Below are positions 33,112 to 40,915 of a DNA stretch of 64,000 nt, piece after piece. The DNA comes from Planctomycetota bacterium (GTDB lineage Bacteria > Planctomycetota > Phycisphaerae > Sedimentisphaerales > Anaerohalosphaeraceae), in assembly GCA_019456225.1 (NCBI GenBank), contig VRUI01000011.1, positions 23,895 through 87,894 on the forward strand, read 5' to 3'. Positions within the stretch are counted from its first letter, which is position 1. Each line of letters opens with the position of its first letter. The position numbers were made by a program, and so were the translations under genes. The notes under the pieces are model-generated. The model was not told the DNA's origin and did not search any database. It saw nothing but the letters and a program-made list of their open reading frames with translations.

Positions 33112-35901
33112 ATGTCTAAAACTACAAAAAAACTTTATATAATTGATGGTCATGCTCATATTTATTCTGCTTATTATGCTCCTATGCGGCCTTTGACTTC
33201 TCCTGGCGGTGAGCCTACTAAGGTGGGGTATGTGTTCACTAATATGCTGCTTGGGCTTATTGATCGCGCAAAACCTGATATGCTGGTTGTTACTATGGAT
33301 AGCAAAGGGCCGTGTTTCCGGGCTGATATTTATCCCGAGTACAAGGCCCACCGCAAGCCCATGCCTGAGGATATGCCTGTTCAGATCGACCGGGTTGTCC
33401 AGATCGTTGAGGCGTTGGGGATCCCTGTCCTTAAAGTTAAAGGGTTTGAGGCGGATGATCTTATTGGTACGCTCGCGCGGAAAGCTTCGGCGAAGGGGAT
33501 CGATACTTATATTTGCTCCAAAGACAAGGACATGCTCCAGTTGCTGGATGAGCATGTTCGCACTTATGACGTTAAGAAGAAGATGGAGACCACCCCCGAG
33601 AGTTTGCAGGAAGATATGGGGGTTACTCCCGCCCAGTTCCTTGATGTGCTGGCGTTGCAGGGGGATACGGCTGATAATGTTCCCGGCGTTGCCGATGTGG
33701 GGCCCAAGACGGCTCTTACATGGATACAGAAGTACGGCAGCATCGAAAACCTTTACGAACATGCTGCCGAGATCAAGGGCAAACGCGGTGACAGCCTGCG
33801 GGCTTCGAGAGAGGTTGTCGATCTTAGCAAGAGGCTTGTGACGATTGATTGCGACAGCCCGGTTGAGCTGGACGAAGAATCGTTTGCTCTCTCCGAACCG
33901 GATAAAGATAAACTTGTGGCGATTTTTAAGGAGCTTGGGTTTACGAAATTTGTAGCGAAGTTCGGCGGCGAGGTGGCGGAAAAGAAGAAGGCGGCTCCAA
34001 AGAAGAAAACCAATAAAGCACAGGGGATGCTATTCGGCGGCGGCGATGATGAGATAAGCGAAGAACGACCGGCTGGGCCATACGATACCATAGAGACTGT
34101 AAAGAAGGATTATGTGCTTGTTGATACGGCTGAAAAGTTTGACGCATTTTATAGCGATCTTAAAAAACAAAAGATATTCGCTGTCGATACCGAGACAACC
34201 TCGCTAAACGCTATGGCCGCCGACCTGGTTGGCCTGAGTTTTTGCTGGGAAAAGTCGAAGGCGTACTATCTGCCGGTTAGAGGGCCAATGGGCCAAAGAC
34301 CGCTGGATGTGTCGATGGTCCGCGAGAAGCTTTCCCCGATTTTCGCCGACGAAAAGATCAAAAAGATCGGCCAGAATATCAAGTACGACATGCTGATACT
34401 GGAAGTTGCGAAGATGCCGCTTAAGGGCGTGTATTTCGACACGATGGTCGCGTCATACTGTCTCAATGCCGAACGAAGAAGCCACTCGATGGACAACATG
34501 GCCCGGGACTTCCTTAATTACGAATGCGTACCGATCAGCGATCTGATCGGCAAAGGCAAAAAGCAGATTACCTTCGACATGGTCGATATCGAAACAGCCT
34601 ACCAATACGCCGCCGAGGACGCCGACATTACCTTCAGGCTGTACGAATATCTCTCTGCACTGCTGGACAAGGAGCCGGCGATACGAAAGCTGTTTGACGA
34701 GTTAGAGATGCCGCTTGTGCCGGTGCTTGCGCAGATGGAGATCAACGGGGTTTCGCTGGATGTAAAGCTGCTAAAGAATATGTCGCACGACCTCGCCGAA
34801 ACCGTCGAAGGATTGCAGGATGAGATATTCAAGCTTGCCGGTGAAGAGTTCAACCTCGATTCACCAAAACAGCTTGGCGATATTCTTTTCGATAAACTCG
34901 GTCTCGAATCGGTCCGTTCGGGCAAAACAACCAGAAGCACAGACGCAGCCGTTCTCGAACAGCTTGAGAGCAAACATGAGATCATCCCGCACATACTGCA
35001 GTATCGCCAGCTAACAAAACTTAGAAATACTTATGTTGACAAACTCGGCGATCTTATCAATCCTCGCACAAATCGTGTGCACTGTTCGTTCAACCAGACG
35101 ATAACGGCAACGGGCAGGCTAAGCTCTAGCGACCCGAACCTGCAGAACATCCCAATACGAACGGAACTGGGCAGAAAGATCCGTGCGGCGTTTGTGCCGG
35201 CAGATACCGGCAGCTGTATTATCAGCGCAGACTATTCACAGGTCGAGCTTCGGCTGCTGGCCGATTTTTCCGGCGATCCGGAGCTGTGCAGGGCCTTTAC
35301 CGCAGACGAAGATATTCACCGTTTTGTCGCGTCGCAGGTTTATGGCGTTAGTCCGGAAGAGGTAACCGGCGAGATGCGATCACATTCCAAGGCGGTTAAC
35401 TTCGGGATAATCTATGGGCAGGGGGCTTTCGGGCTTGCCCGGTCGATAGGGGTTACACGCGGCGAGGCTCAGAAGTTTATCGATGATTATTTCGCCCGCT
35501 ACGGATCGATCCGAAAATTCATGGACGATACGATAGACAAGGTCAAAAAAACCGGGTACGCCGAAACGATACTAGGCAGAAGACGTGCAATAGACGGCCT
35601 GGACAGCAAAAACTTCAACCTCCGCTCCCAGGCCGAACGTCTCGCTATCAATACAGTTATCCAGGGGTCGGCTGCCGACCTGATCAAGGTTGCGATGATC
35701 AATATCGAAAAGCGGATCGACGAAGAAAAACTCCCCATAAAAATGATCCTGCAGATACACGACGAGCTCGTATTCGAAGTGCCGAAAGCACAGGAAAAAC
35801 TGCACGAAAAGTGGATCAAAGAGGAGATGGAGTCGGCTATTAAGCTAAACATACCGCTGAAGGTAGACGCCGCGACAGGACCTAACTGGATGGTGAAGTG
35901 A
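33112..35901 (+). CDS. polA: DNA polymerase I
   Basis: 929 residues, full length. 5'-3' exonuclease domain (about residues 1-300), 3'-5' exonuclease domain (about 340-530) with DxE intact (AVDTETTS) and the later DADITFRLYEYL, so proofreading is probably active, and polymerase domain (about 550-929) with DYSQVELRLLA (motif A), RSHSKAVNFGIIYGQ (O-helix) and QIHDELVFE (motif C). Fills gaps in repair and removes Okazaki primers. The start is preceded by GGGATAATCCC, a small palindrome, but no Shine-Dalgarno sequence. A Lys-rich linker (KKKAAPKKKTNK) near residue 295 joins the first two domains. Confidence 0.97.
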   Translation: MSKTTKKLYIIDGHAHIYSAYYAPMRPLTSPGGEPTKVGYVFTNMLLGLIDRAKPDMLVVTMDSKGPCFRADIYPEYKAHRKPMPEDMPVQIDRVVQIVEALGIPVLKVKGFEADDLIGTLARKASAKGIDTYICSKDKDMLQLLDEHVRTYDVKKKMETTPESLQEDMGVTPAQFLDVLALQGDTADNVPGVADVGPKTALTWIQKYGSIENLYEHAAEIKGKRGDSLRASREVVDLSKRLVTIDCDSPVELDEESFALSEPDKDKLVAIFKELGFTKFVAKFGGEVAEKKKAAPKKKTNKAQGMLFGGGDDEISEERPAGPYDTIETVKKDYVLVDTAEKFDAFYSDLKKQKIFAVDTETTSLNAMAADLVGLSFCWEKSKAYYLPVRGPMGQRPLDVSMVREKLSPIFADEKIKKIGQNIKYDMLILEVAKMPLKGVYFDTMVASYCLNAERRSHSMDNMARDFLNYECVPISDLIGKGKKQITFDMVDIETAYQYAAEDADITFRLYEYLSALLDKEPAIRKLFDELEMPLVPVLAQMEINGVSLDVKLLKNMSHDLAETVEGLQDEIFKLAGEEFNLDSPKQLGDILFDKLGLESVRSGKTTRSTDAAVLEQLESKHEIIPHILQYRQLTKLRNTYVDKLGDLINPRTNRVHCSFNQTITATGRLSSSDPNLQNIPIRTELGRKIRAAFVPADTGSCIISADYSQVELRLLADFSGDPELCRAFTADEDIHRFVASQVYGVSPEEVTGEMRSHSKAVNFGIIYGQGAFGLARSIGVTRGEAQKFIDDYFARYGSIRKFMDDTIDKVKKTGYAETILGRRRAIDGLDSKNFNLRSQAERLAINTVIQGSAADLIKVAMINIEKRIDEEKLPIKMILQIHDELVFEVPKAQEKLHEKWIKEEMESAIKLNIPLKVDAATGPNWMVK

Positions 35902-36276
35902 CAAAAGCGTGAGAGCGCAAGCTCTCCGAATAGGGGTTCTCGTTTCGTATTGGCAATCTATTTTGTTGGCTGTGGATTCCCGCCTTCGCGGGAATGACAA
36001 TGTTGTAAAGTCTGCTTGAATTCACTGAAATTAATCTAAGGCGTCATTCGGGGAGCTTGTGCTCCCGCGCTTCTGTTTATCCCTACGCTTGCGCTTCGGG
36101 CTTTTATTAGCCTTAATGTCCTCCCATAGTCGCCGGCTCGGATTTCCTGGTAATAAACTTTTGGTTTTAGGATTTGACTGATTATTCGCTTTGCCTGCAA
36201 TGTCGACTTATAACGCAACTTAACAAAATGATTAGTTCAATTAATGCAAGTGTTATTTAAAACAAAGGAATAAATT
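35902..36276. repeat. Intergenic cluster of REP-like palindromes
   Basis: 375 bases, no gene. Contains GAGAGC-GCAA-GCTCTC (35911-35926), directly after polA; ATTCCCGC-CTTC-GCGGGAAT (35976-35995), a widespread REP-like palindrome; GGGAGC-TTGT-GCTCCC (36051-36066), the reverse orientation of the first; and TTTATCCCTACGCTTGCGCT at about 36076-36095, whose reverse complement recurs near 58695-58715. Confidence 0.8.
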
Positions 36277-36561
36277 ATGGAAATGCCAATAGTTTCTGAA
36301 TGTGACGTAACAGATTGTGCCTATAACAGCGATGACATGTGTCATGCGATGGCGATAACGATAGGCGATTCGGTTCATCCGAAGTGCGACACCTACTGCA
36401 CATCTGTGAGCATGGGGGTCGATACCAGCTGCATGGCCTGCGTCGGCGCGTGCAAAACAACCGCTTGCTCGCATAACACAGGTTTGGAATGTTCGGCTTC
36501 GGAGATAAGTGTGGGTTTGAAAAACGATGAAATCGACTGTCTTACTTTTGAAGGAAGATGA
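36277..36561 (+). CDS. Cysteine-rich DUF1540-type protein
   Basis: 94 residues with twelve cysteines. Two DUF1540-like repeats: CDVTDCAYNSDDMCHA (from residue 9) ending in CDTYC, and CMACVGACKTTACSHNTGLEC. Such modules are thought to bind metal, on the strength of Cys spacing. No signal peptide. Start ATG 36277 has AAAGGAAT upstream. It opens a series of small genes connected with oxygen and redox stress, followed 64 nt later by a CBS protein. Confidence 0.82.
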   Translation: MEMPIVSECDVTDCAYNSDDMCHAMAITIGDSVHPKCDTYCTSVSMGVDTSCMACVGACKTTACSHNTGLECSASEISVGLKNDEIDCLTFEGR

Positions 36562-36625
36562 CAAACAGCGTCCTTTGACGGGCAAACCATATATGTTAAT
36601 TTTGTGAAATGCGGGGGTAATTTTT

Positions 36626-37057
36626 ATGCTTGTAAAAGAAATTATGACGATTGGGATAGAGACAATCGATTCAGATCTGAATGTTTGCCAGGCGGCAAAA
36701 AAGATGAGGTCGCTTGGTATCGGCTCGCTGCCGGTCCAGCAGGGCAATCAGATCGTTGGTATTATCTCAAAGAAGGATATTGTCAACAGATGTGTCGCCG
36801 AAGATGGCGACCCGCTGTCAATGCAGATATCGGAAATCATGACAAAGGAGATCGCTACTTGCTGGGAGGACGAGACAATCGAGGAGGCGGCTGCAATACT
36901 TGAGCAGAACCAGCTGCACAGGCTGCTGGTAATGAGCAACGAGAATGAGCCGGTTGGAATAGTCTCGCTAGGTGATATGGCTGTAAAAGCTCACGATGAG
37001 CATCTGGCATGGGAGGTGCTTGAGCGGATTTCAGAGCCGGCTATGCCTGACAGATAA
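36626..37057 (+). CDS. Two-CBS-domain protein
   Basis: 143 residues made almost wholly of two CBS domains (about residues 1-60 and 72-130), each with the usual V-x-I-(S/V)-x-(K/G)-D segment (VGIISKKDIV, VGIVSLGDMA). Such Bateman modules bind adenine nucleotides or similar ligands and regulate partners. No catalytic domain is attached. Start ATG 36626 has GGGGG about 10 nt upstream. Same direction as the DUF1540 gene, and likely co-transcribed with it. Confidence 0.9.
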   Translation: MLVKEIMTIGIETIDSDLNVCQAAKKMRSLGIGSLPVQQGNQIVGIISKKDIVNRCVAEDGDPLSMQISEIMTKEIATCWEDETIEEAAAILEQNQLHRLLVMSNENEPVGIVSLGDMAVKAHDEHLAWEVLERISEPAMPDR

Positions 37058-37071
37058 GCGATCTTACTAAT

Positions 37072-37204
37072 GCCCGGTTGGAGAAGTGGGGGACTTTTCC
37101 TTCCGGGCGAATTTATCAAACCGGCCTGTCGGCCAGTTTGAGATTGATTATTGATTATTGATAAATGATTATTTGTGGATTCGACCTTCGGTCGAGGCAA
37201 TTTT
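37072..37204 (+). repeat. Composite intergenic element, copy 1 (CBS to lipoprotein)
   Basis: In order: hairpin GCCCGG/CCGGGC (37072-37108), hairpin TCAAACCGGCC / GGCCAGTTTGA (37116-37141), heptamer DNA (ATTGATT, ATTGATA, AATGATT), hairpin CGACC-TTC-GGTCG (37182-37194), AGGCAATTTT. It ends at ATG 37205, which opens a seven-codon ORF (MKGGHYV) that overlaps the lipoprotein start. Confidence 0.8.
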
Positions 37205-37220
37205 ATGAAAGGTGGTCACT

Positions 37221-37700
37221 ATGTTTAGGAATGGCTTGAAAACAGTAATGGCGGTTGTGCTTGTCGCATTGATAGGGATTATGGTTATGCAGGGTTGCAA
37301 AAAGAAAGAACATCCCGAGCACCCGGAAACTGGTTCCGGTGAAATTACAAAAGATCAGCTCGCAGACGCCGTCGAAAAATATGTAGCGGACAAAGCAGCC
37401 GAAAGCGAAGGTATCTTTGCGGTAGTCGACCCGAAGACAGGTGAAACGCTCGAACTGGTGCTTGACAAAGTTCACCGCGCAAGACTTTCGAAAGTCGCCG
37501 AAGATAAATATTTTGCCTGCGCCGACTTTACTGCCAAAGACGGCAAGGTTTACGATCTGGATGTCTTTATGGAAGGCGACGATAAGGATTCGCTTGAATT
37601 CTCGGAATTTTCCGTTCATAAAGAAGCCGGTGCGGAAAGATATACGTGGTATGAAGAGGACGGAGTCTGGAAGAAAAAAGATGTCACGGATTCAAACTGA
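37221..37700 (+). CDS. Putative lipoprotein of unknown function
   Basis: 159 residues. The N-terminus (MFRNGLKTVMAVVLVALIGI then MVMQGC) is a lipoprotein-type signal with the lipobox Cys at residue 25, so it is probably membrane-anchored and periplasmic. The mature part is acidic, with a beta-rich domain of about 100 residues. No named domain recognised. Start: ATG 37221 with AAAGGTGG six nt upstream; a GTG lies at 37212. Its TGA stop is embedded in the left arm of the next intergenic hairpin. The position within the redox-stress series is the only hint to a role. Confidence 0.75.
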   Translation: MFRNGLKTVMAVVLVALIGIMVMQGCKKKEHPEHPETGSGEITKDQLADAVEKYVADKAAESEGIFAVVDPKTGETLELVLDKVHRARLSKVAEDKYFACADFTAKDGKVYDLDVFMEGDDKDSLEFSEFSVHKEAGAERYTWYEEDGVWKKKDVTDSN

Positions 37701-37735
37701 CCTATTGGCCAGTTTGATAATTACTAATTACTAAT
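37692..37735 (+). repeat. Composite intergenic element, copy 2, left part
   Basis: Hairpin TCAAACTG...CAGTTTGA (37692-37717) whose left arm contains the lipoprotein's stop codon (37698-37700), then ATTACTA heptamers. The element is split by the IS inserted at 37736 and continues at 39064. Confidence 0.85.
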
Positions 37736-39063
37736 CAGTACTGTCCCATCATAAGTCGAATAAGGACAGTTGGTTATAGTTTTGTTGCTCTTTAAAAGTA
37801 TAATAATTTTCCGTAAGTGCTTGTTTTAGCGAGGTTTTCTCGAAAAGTAGGATGCTTAGAATTTGGAGTATTTCGTGTAGTGAACGCTCCAATTTCAACT
37901 CTTTTTTGATTATCGCTACAAGCACGTAAACACTGATCGCTATCCAGATCTGACTCTTGACAGCGTTGATTGAAGTACCGAAAAAAGACTTTATTCGCAA
38001 GTGTTGTTTGATCCACTTGAAGAAAAGTTCGATCTGCCAACGCAACTTGTAAAGCTGGCAAATTGTTAATGCGTCCAACTGAAAGTTGTTGGTCAGAAAC
38101 ACGAAAGTGCGTTGCTGATCTTCGTCGCGAAAAGTAATTCGCCTCAGTGGTATCGGATAAAGTTTTGAAGTTTTTGGGCCAGTCAATTTTATTGTCTGGT
38201 CGCTTCGTAAGCCGGTGCTCTTGTCTATTGGACGAGAACACTTGCGATAATAAACTGTTTTCTTTTTTGCCCGGATAATAAAGAAACTGTTGCTCTTTGA
38301 AAAACTGTATAATGTTGCAAAATCTGTGTAGCCTCTGTCCATGACGTAGATGGCCAGCGGTTCCAGATGCATAGTTCGAAAGACTGTCGTTTCGTGCACA
38401 GCACCGCTTGTAATACTTATAAACGTAGGTATCGAGCCTTTCAGGTCCATTAGCGTATGAAGCTTTACGGCGCTTTTGTGCCTGCGATGCTTGGCCCATG
38501 GGAACAAAGACAGGCATAAATCGATTACGGTTGCATCTAAGGCGTAGACTGTATTTCTTAATGTAATGCCAAAGTCTTCGTCGGCATAGAGCTGCCTGGC
38601 TTTTGAGATTAAAACTTGTGCAAAGTCGTGATATATTCGCCAGTCTCTTTTTTCGTTGGCATTGGCTAAATTGTTTCGGGAGACTTTCCCACGGAAGCCA
38701 CAACGATAGAGTTTTTTGTTCAAAGCTTTTAAGCAGGTTTCGATATCTCTTAGGCTTTCTCGGTATGTTAGTTGAGCGAAAGCCATTGTCAGATATTGGT
38801 CGAAGCACGAGAAAGATTTGACTCGATAATTGCCGGAGTAACGATTGACGCATGTTCTGAATTGATGCTTTGGAATGAAATCTAGGATTTGCGAAAAAAC
38901 TGTTCGTTCGTTTATCATGAGTCGTAGCTCTCCTGATTAGTGATTGTAAAATATCACCGCAGGATAACATCGAGTTCAAATCGATAACAGTTGTTTTTTG
39001 TTGTAACATCATATAGTTAAAATAGTTATATTAAATTAGTCCCAAGTTAATGGGACAGTACTG
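37736..39063 (-). mobile_element. IS4-family insertion sequence, intact
   Basis: 1328 bp. Terminal inverted repeats CAGTACTGTCCCAT (37736-37749) and ATGGGACAGTACTG (39050-39063), perfect over 14 bp. A direct repeat of nine bases, ATTACTAAT, flanks it on both sides (37727-37735 and 39064-39072); because the target is itself a heptamer repeat, the exact duplication length is uncertain. One full transposase gene on the minus strand. It interrupts the composite intergenic element, so the insertion is younger than that element. Confidence 0.92.
37749..38918 (-). CDS. IS4-family transposase
   Basis: 389 residues, complete, with N-terminal DUF4372-like region. DDE catalytic residues: D128 (ALDATVID), D194 (VMDRGYTDF) and E297 within the family signature Y290-x2-R293-x3-E297-x6-K304 (YKLRWQIELFFKWIK). 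No frameshift or stop, so it may be active. AGGAG lies about 10 nt upstream of ATG 38918. The composition is more AT-rich than that of the neighbouring genes, as is usual for a mobile gene. Confidence 0.95.
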   Translation of the reverse strand: MINERTVFSQILDFIPKHQFRTCVNRYSGNYRVKSFSCFDQYLTMAFAQLTYRESLRDIETCLKALNKKLYRCGFRGKVSRNNLANANEKRDWRIYHDFAQVLISKARQLYADEDFGITLRNTVYALDATVIDLCLSLFPWAKHRRHKSAVKLHTLMDLKGSIPTFISITSGAVHETTVFRTMHLEPLAIYVMDRGYTDFATLYSFSKSNSFFIIRAKKKTVYYRKCSRPIDKSTGLRSDQTIKLTGPKTSKLYPIPLRRITFRDEDQQRTFVFLTNNFQLDALTICQLYKLRWQIELFFKWIKQHLRIKSFFGTSINAVKSQIWIAISVYVLVAIIKKELKLERSLHEILQILSILLFEKTSLKQALTENYYTFKEQQNYNQLSLFDL

Positions 39064-39118
39064 ATTACTAATTACTAATTACGAATTGAGGATTCGGCCT
39101 TACGGCCGAGGCTGTTTT
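39064..39118 (+). repeat. Composite intergenic element, copy 2, right part
   Basis: ATTACTA/ATTACGA heptamers to about 39086, then hairpin TCGGCC-TTAC-GGCCGA (39094-39109), AGGCTGTTTTATTT. It is about 115 nt from the next start codon. Confidence 0.82.
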
Positions 39119-39231
39119 ATTTAAAAAAAAGACGCCATGCAAATCCTTTAACCGTAATTGTTTATGTTATATCCCTGGCTGTTTTCAGTCAGTTTGAGTT
39201 TGTTATTGTCGCAGGATGGAGGATGTCTTTT

Positions 39232-40275
39232 ATGGCACCAAGGATCATTAAAATCGTATTGGCGTTGGCAGTCGCCTGTGTGCTAATTATAATAGTTATT
39301 TCGCGATCATCGGATGATGTAGTATCGGCTTCTGCAGAAGTCGCAATGAGATCTTTTGAAATTACATATAACGTGAAAGTCGAAGATGTCCCGGCCGATG
39401 CTAATGAAGTGAAGGTCTGGATACCTGTTCCGATAGATCGCAAGGCCCAGAAGCTGCACTATTTCCGCGTCGCCGACGATGTACCTTATACAGTTCTTGA
39501 AGAGTCCAAGTACGGTAATAACTATATTGTTTTCGATCTTGATGAAACGTCAATTTCGCGATTACGCAGCGACGGCCTTGAAGTTGTCTTCTGCGTGACA
39601 CGATACCAGAACCGCCCCCTTGAAAGTTCCTGGAGGGAGGATCAGGCAGAAAGCGACGAACAGATCGAGATGTACCTGGCTCCTAACAACCTTGTTCCGA
39701 TAAACGGCAGGATCGCCGATGAAGCAAAACGAGTCGCCGGTCATATGAAAGGCCGGTTTGCCCGGTCGAAAGTACTTTATGAGCATATCGTCAAGACTGT
39801 AAGCTATGACAAAAGGGGCAGCGGATGGGGAAGAGGGGACGCTCTTTACGCATGCGATGTTCGCAAGGGAAACTGTACCGATTTTCATGCGCTCTTTATT
39901 GGCGAACTGCGGTCTCTGGGAATTCCGGCGAGATTTACGATCGGCTTTGGCATTCCTCAAGACAAAACTGAAGGCGAATTGAGCTACCACTGCTGGGCTC
40001 AATTCTATATAGACGGAAAAGGCTGGCTTCCTGTCGATGCGTCGCAGGCAAGCATGGCATTGGAAAAACTGGCCGACTGTTTCGCGGCAGTGGACGAACA
40101 CAGGGTCGCTTTTACTGTTGGGCGTGACATAAAACTTCCCGGCTCATCATGTAAGCCTGTTAATTTCTCGATCTATCCCAATATTGAGATAGATGGAAAG
40201 ACCTGCCATGATCCGGAAACAACGGTCAGTTTTGTGGTCATAGAGGCCCCTCAAGAGGGGCTGGCAAATAACTAA
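39232..40275 (+). CDS. Transglutaminase-like cysteine peptidase-fold protein, membrane-anchored
   Basis: 347 residues. N-terminal signal anchor (IIKIVLALAVACVLIIIVIS), a beta-rich region (about 40-150), and a transglutaminase-like domain (about 160-300) with the catalytic triad Cys in RKGNCTDFH, His in SYHCWAQF, and Asp in LPVDAS. The family holds peptidases and peptide-linking enzymes outside the cytoplasm. Start: ATG 39232 has GGAGG nine nt upstream; ATG 39223 is too close to it. Lies 31 nt upstream of the superoxide reductase gene. Substrate unknown. Confidence 0.88.
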   Translation: MAPRIIKIVLALAVACVLIIIVISRSSDDVVSASAEVAMRSFEITYNVKVEDVPADANEVKVWIPVPIDRKAQKLHYFRVADDVPYTVLEESKYGNNYIVFDLDETSISRLRSDGLEVVFCVTRYQNRPLESSWREDQAESDEQIEMYLAPNNLVPINGRIADEAKRVAGHMKGRFARSKVLYEHIVKTVSYDKRGSGWGRGDALYACDVRKGNCTDFHALFIGELRSLGIPARFTIGFGIPQDKTEGELSYHCWAQFYIDGKGWLPVDASQASMALEKLADCFAAVDEHRVAFTVGRDIKLPGSSCKPVNFSIYPNIEIDGKTCHDPETTVSFVVIEAPQEGLANN

Positions 40276-40306
40276 TTAAGTGAATAATAATTATTGGAGA
40301 AAAAAA

Positions 40307-40699
40307 ATGACAAGTACACAAGCTGTTACTAAATGCCCTGAAGACCTGTTTTGCGGAGTAAACATGGTCCAGGATGAAGATCACATGACTGATCTTGAGA
40401 AGAAACATGTTCCCGTAGTTTGTGGGCCTTCGAGTGTTAAAAAGGGCGAATGTTTCGAGGTTGCTATAGAGGTGGGCAAGCATATGGCTCATCCAAACGA
40501 GCCCGGCCACTACATAGAATTTATCGAGCTTTACGCAGACCACACGTACCTGGCGAGGATAGATTTTACGGCACAGACGACACACCCGACAATAAAACTT
40601 TGTCTTAGCCTCGACCATGTTCACAGCAAACTGAGAGCATTTTCCAGATGCAACATCCACGGACTATGGGAAGGTCACTGGCCGATACAAGTGGTTTAA
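40307..40699 (+). CDS. Superoxide reductase (desulfoferrodoxin/neelaredoxin family)
   Basis: 130 residues. Reduces superoxide to hydrogen peroxide without releasing oxygen, the typical anaerobe's defence. The iron site (four His, one Cys) is recognisable: KKHVPVV, GKHMAHP, GHYIEF, and CNIHGLW at the C-terminus. There is no N-terminal rubredoxin-like domain with four Cys, so it is the one-iron type. Start ATG 40307 with TTGGAG upstream; a GTG at 40280 would add nine residues. Next gene is hcp, 216 nt away, behind a leader hairpin. Confidence 0.9.
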   Translation: MTSTQAVTKCPEDLFCGVNMVQDEDHMTDLEKKHVPVVCGPSSVKKGECFEVAIEVGKHMAHPNEPGHYIEFIELYADHTYLARIDFTAQTTHPTIKLCLSLDHVHSKLRAFSRCNIHGLWEGHWPIQVV

Positions 40700-40703
40700 A
40701 AGC

Positions 40704-40752
40704 AATTACGAATTACGAATTACGAATTTTGGAAACCGCCTTCGGCGGAAAC
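40704..40752 (+). repeat. Heptamer repeat plus leader hairpin between superoxide reductase and hcp
   Basis: ATTACGA heptamers (40705-40728), then hairpin CCGCC-TTC-GGCGG (40736-40748) and AAACTATTTT. Here the module lies about 165 nt before the hcp start. Confidence 0.8.
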
Positions 40753-40915
40753 TATTTTAACATTATAAATCGAAATGCCTGTTGCGGTTTGTCGAGGGGA
40801 TATATAGAGGAGGCAGACCGCGGCAGGGCTTATATAATGTATAATGATTATTGTCTAATGAATAATGATGGAGTCGGACCGCCAGGTCTGTTTGAGCGAG
40901 AAAGGAAGGCTTAAT

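Noticed and set aside
37792..39012. 406-codon minus-strand frame over the IS
   Set aside because: Shifted frame of the IS4-family transposase gene; the 389-residue frame holds all DDE and signature residues.
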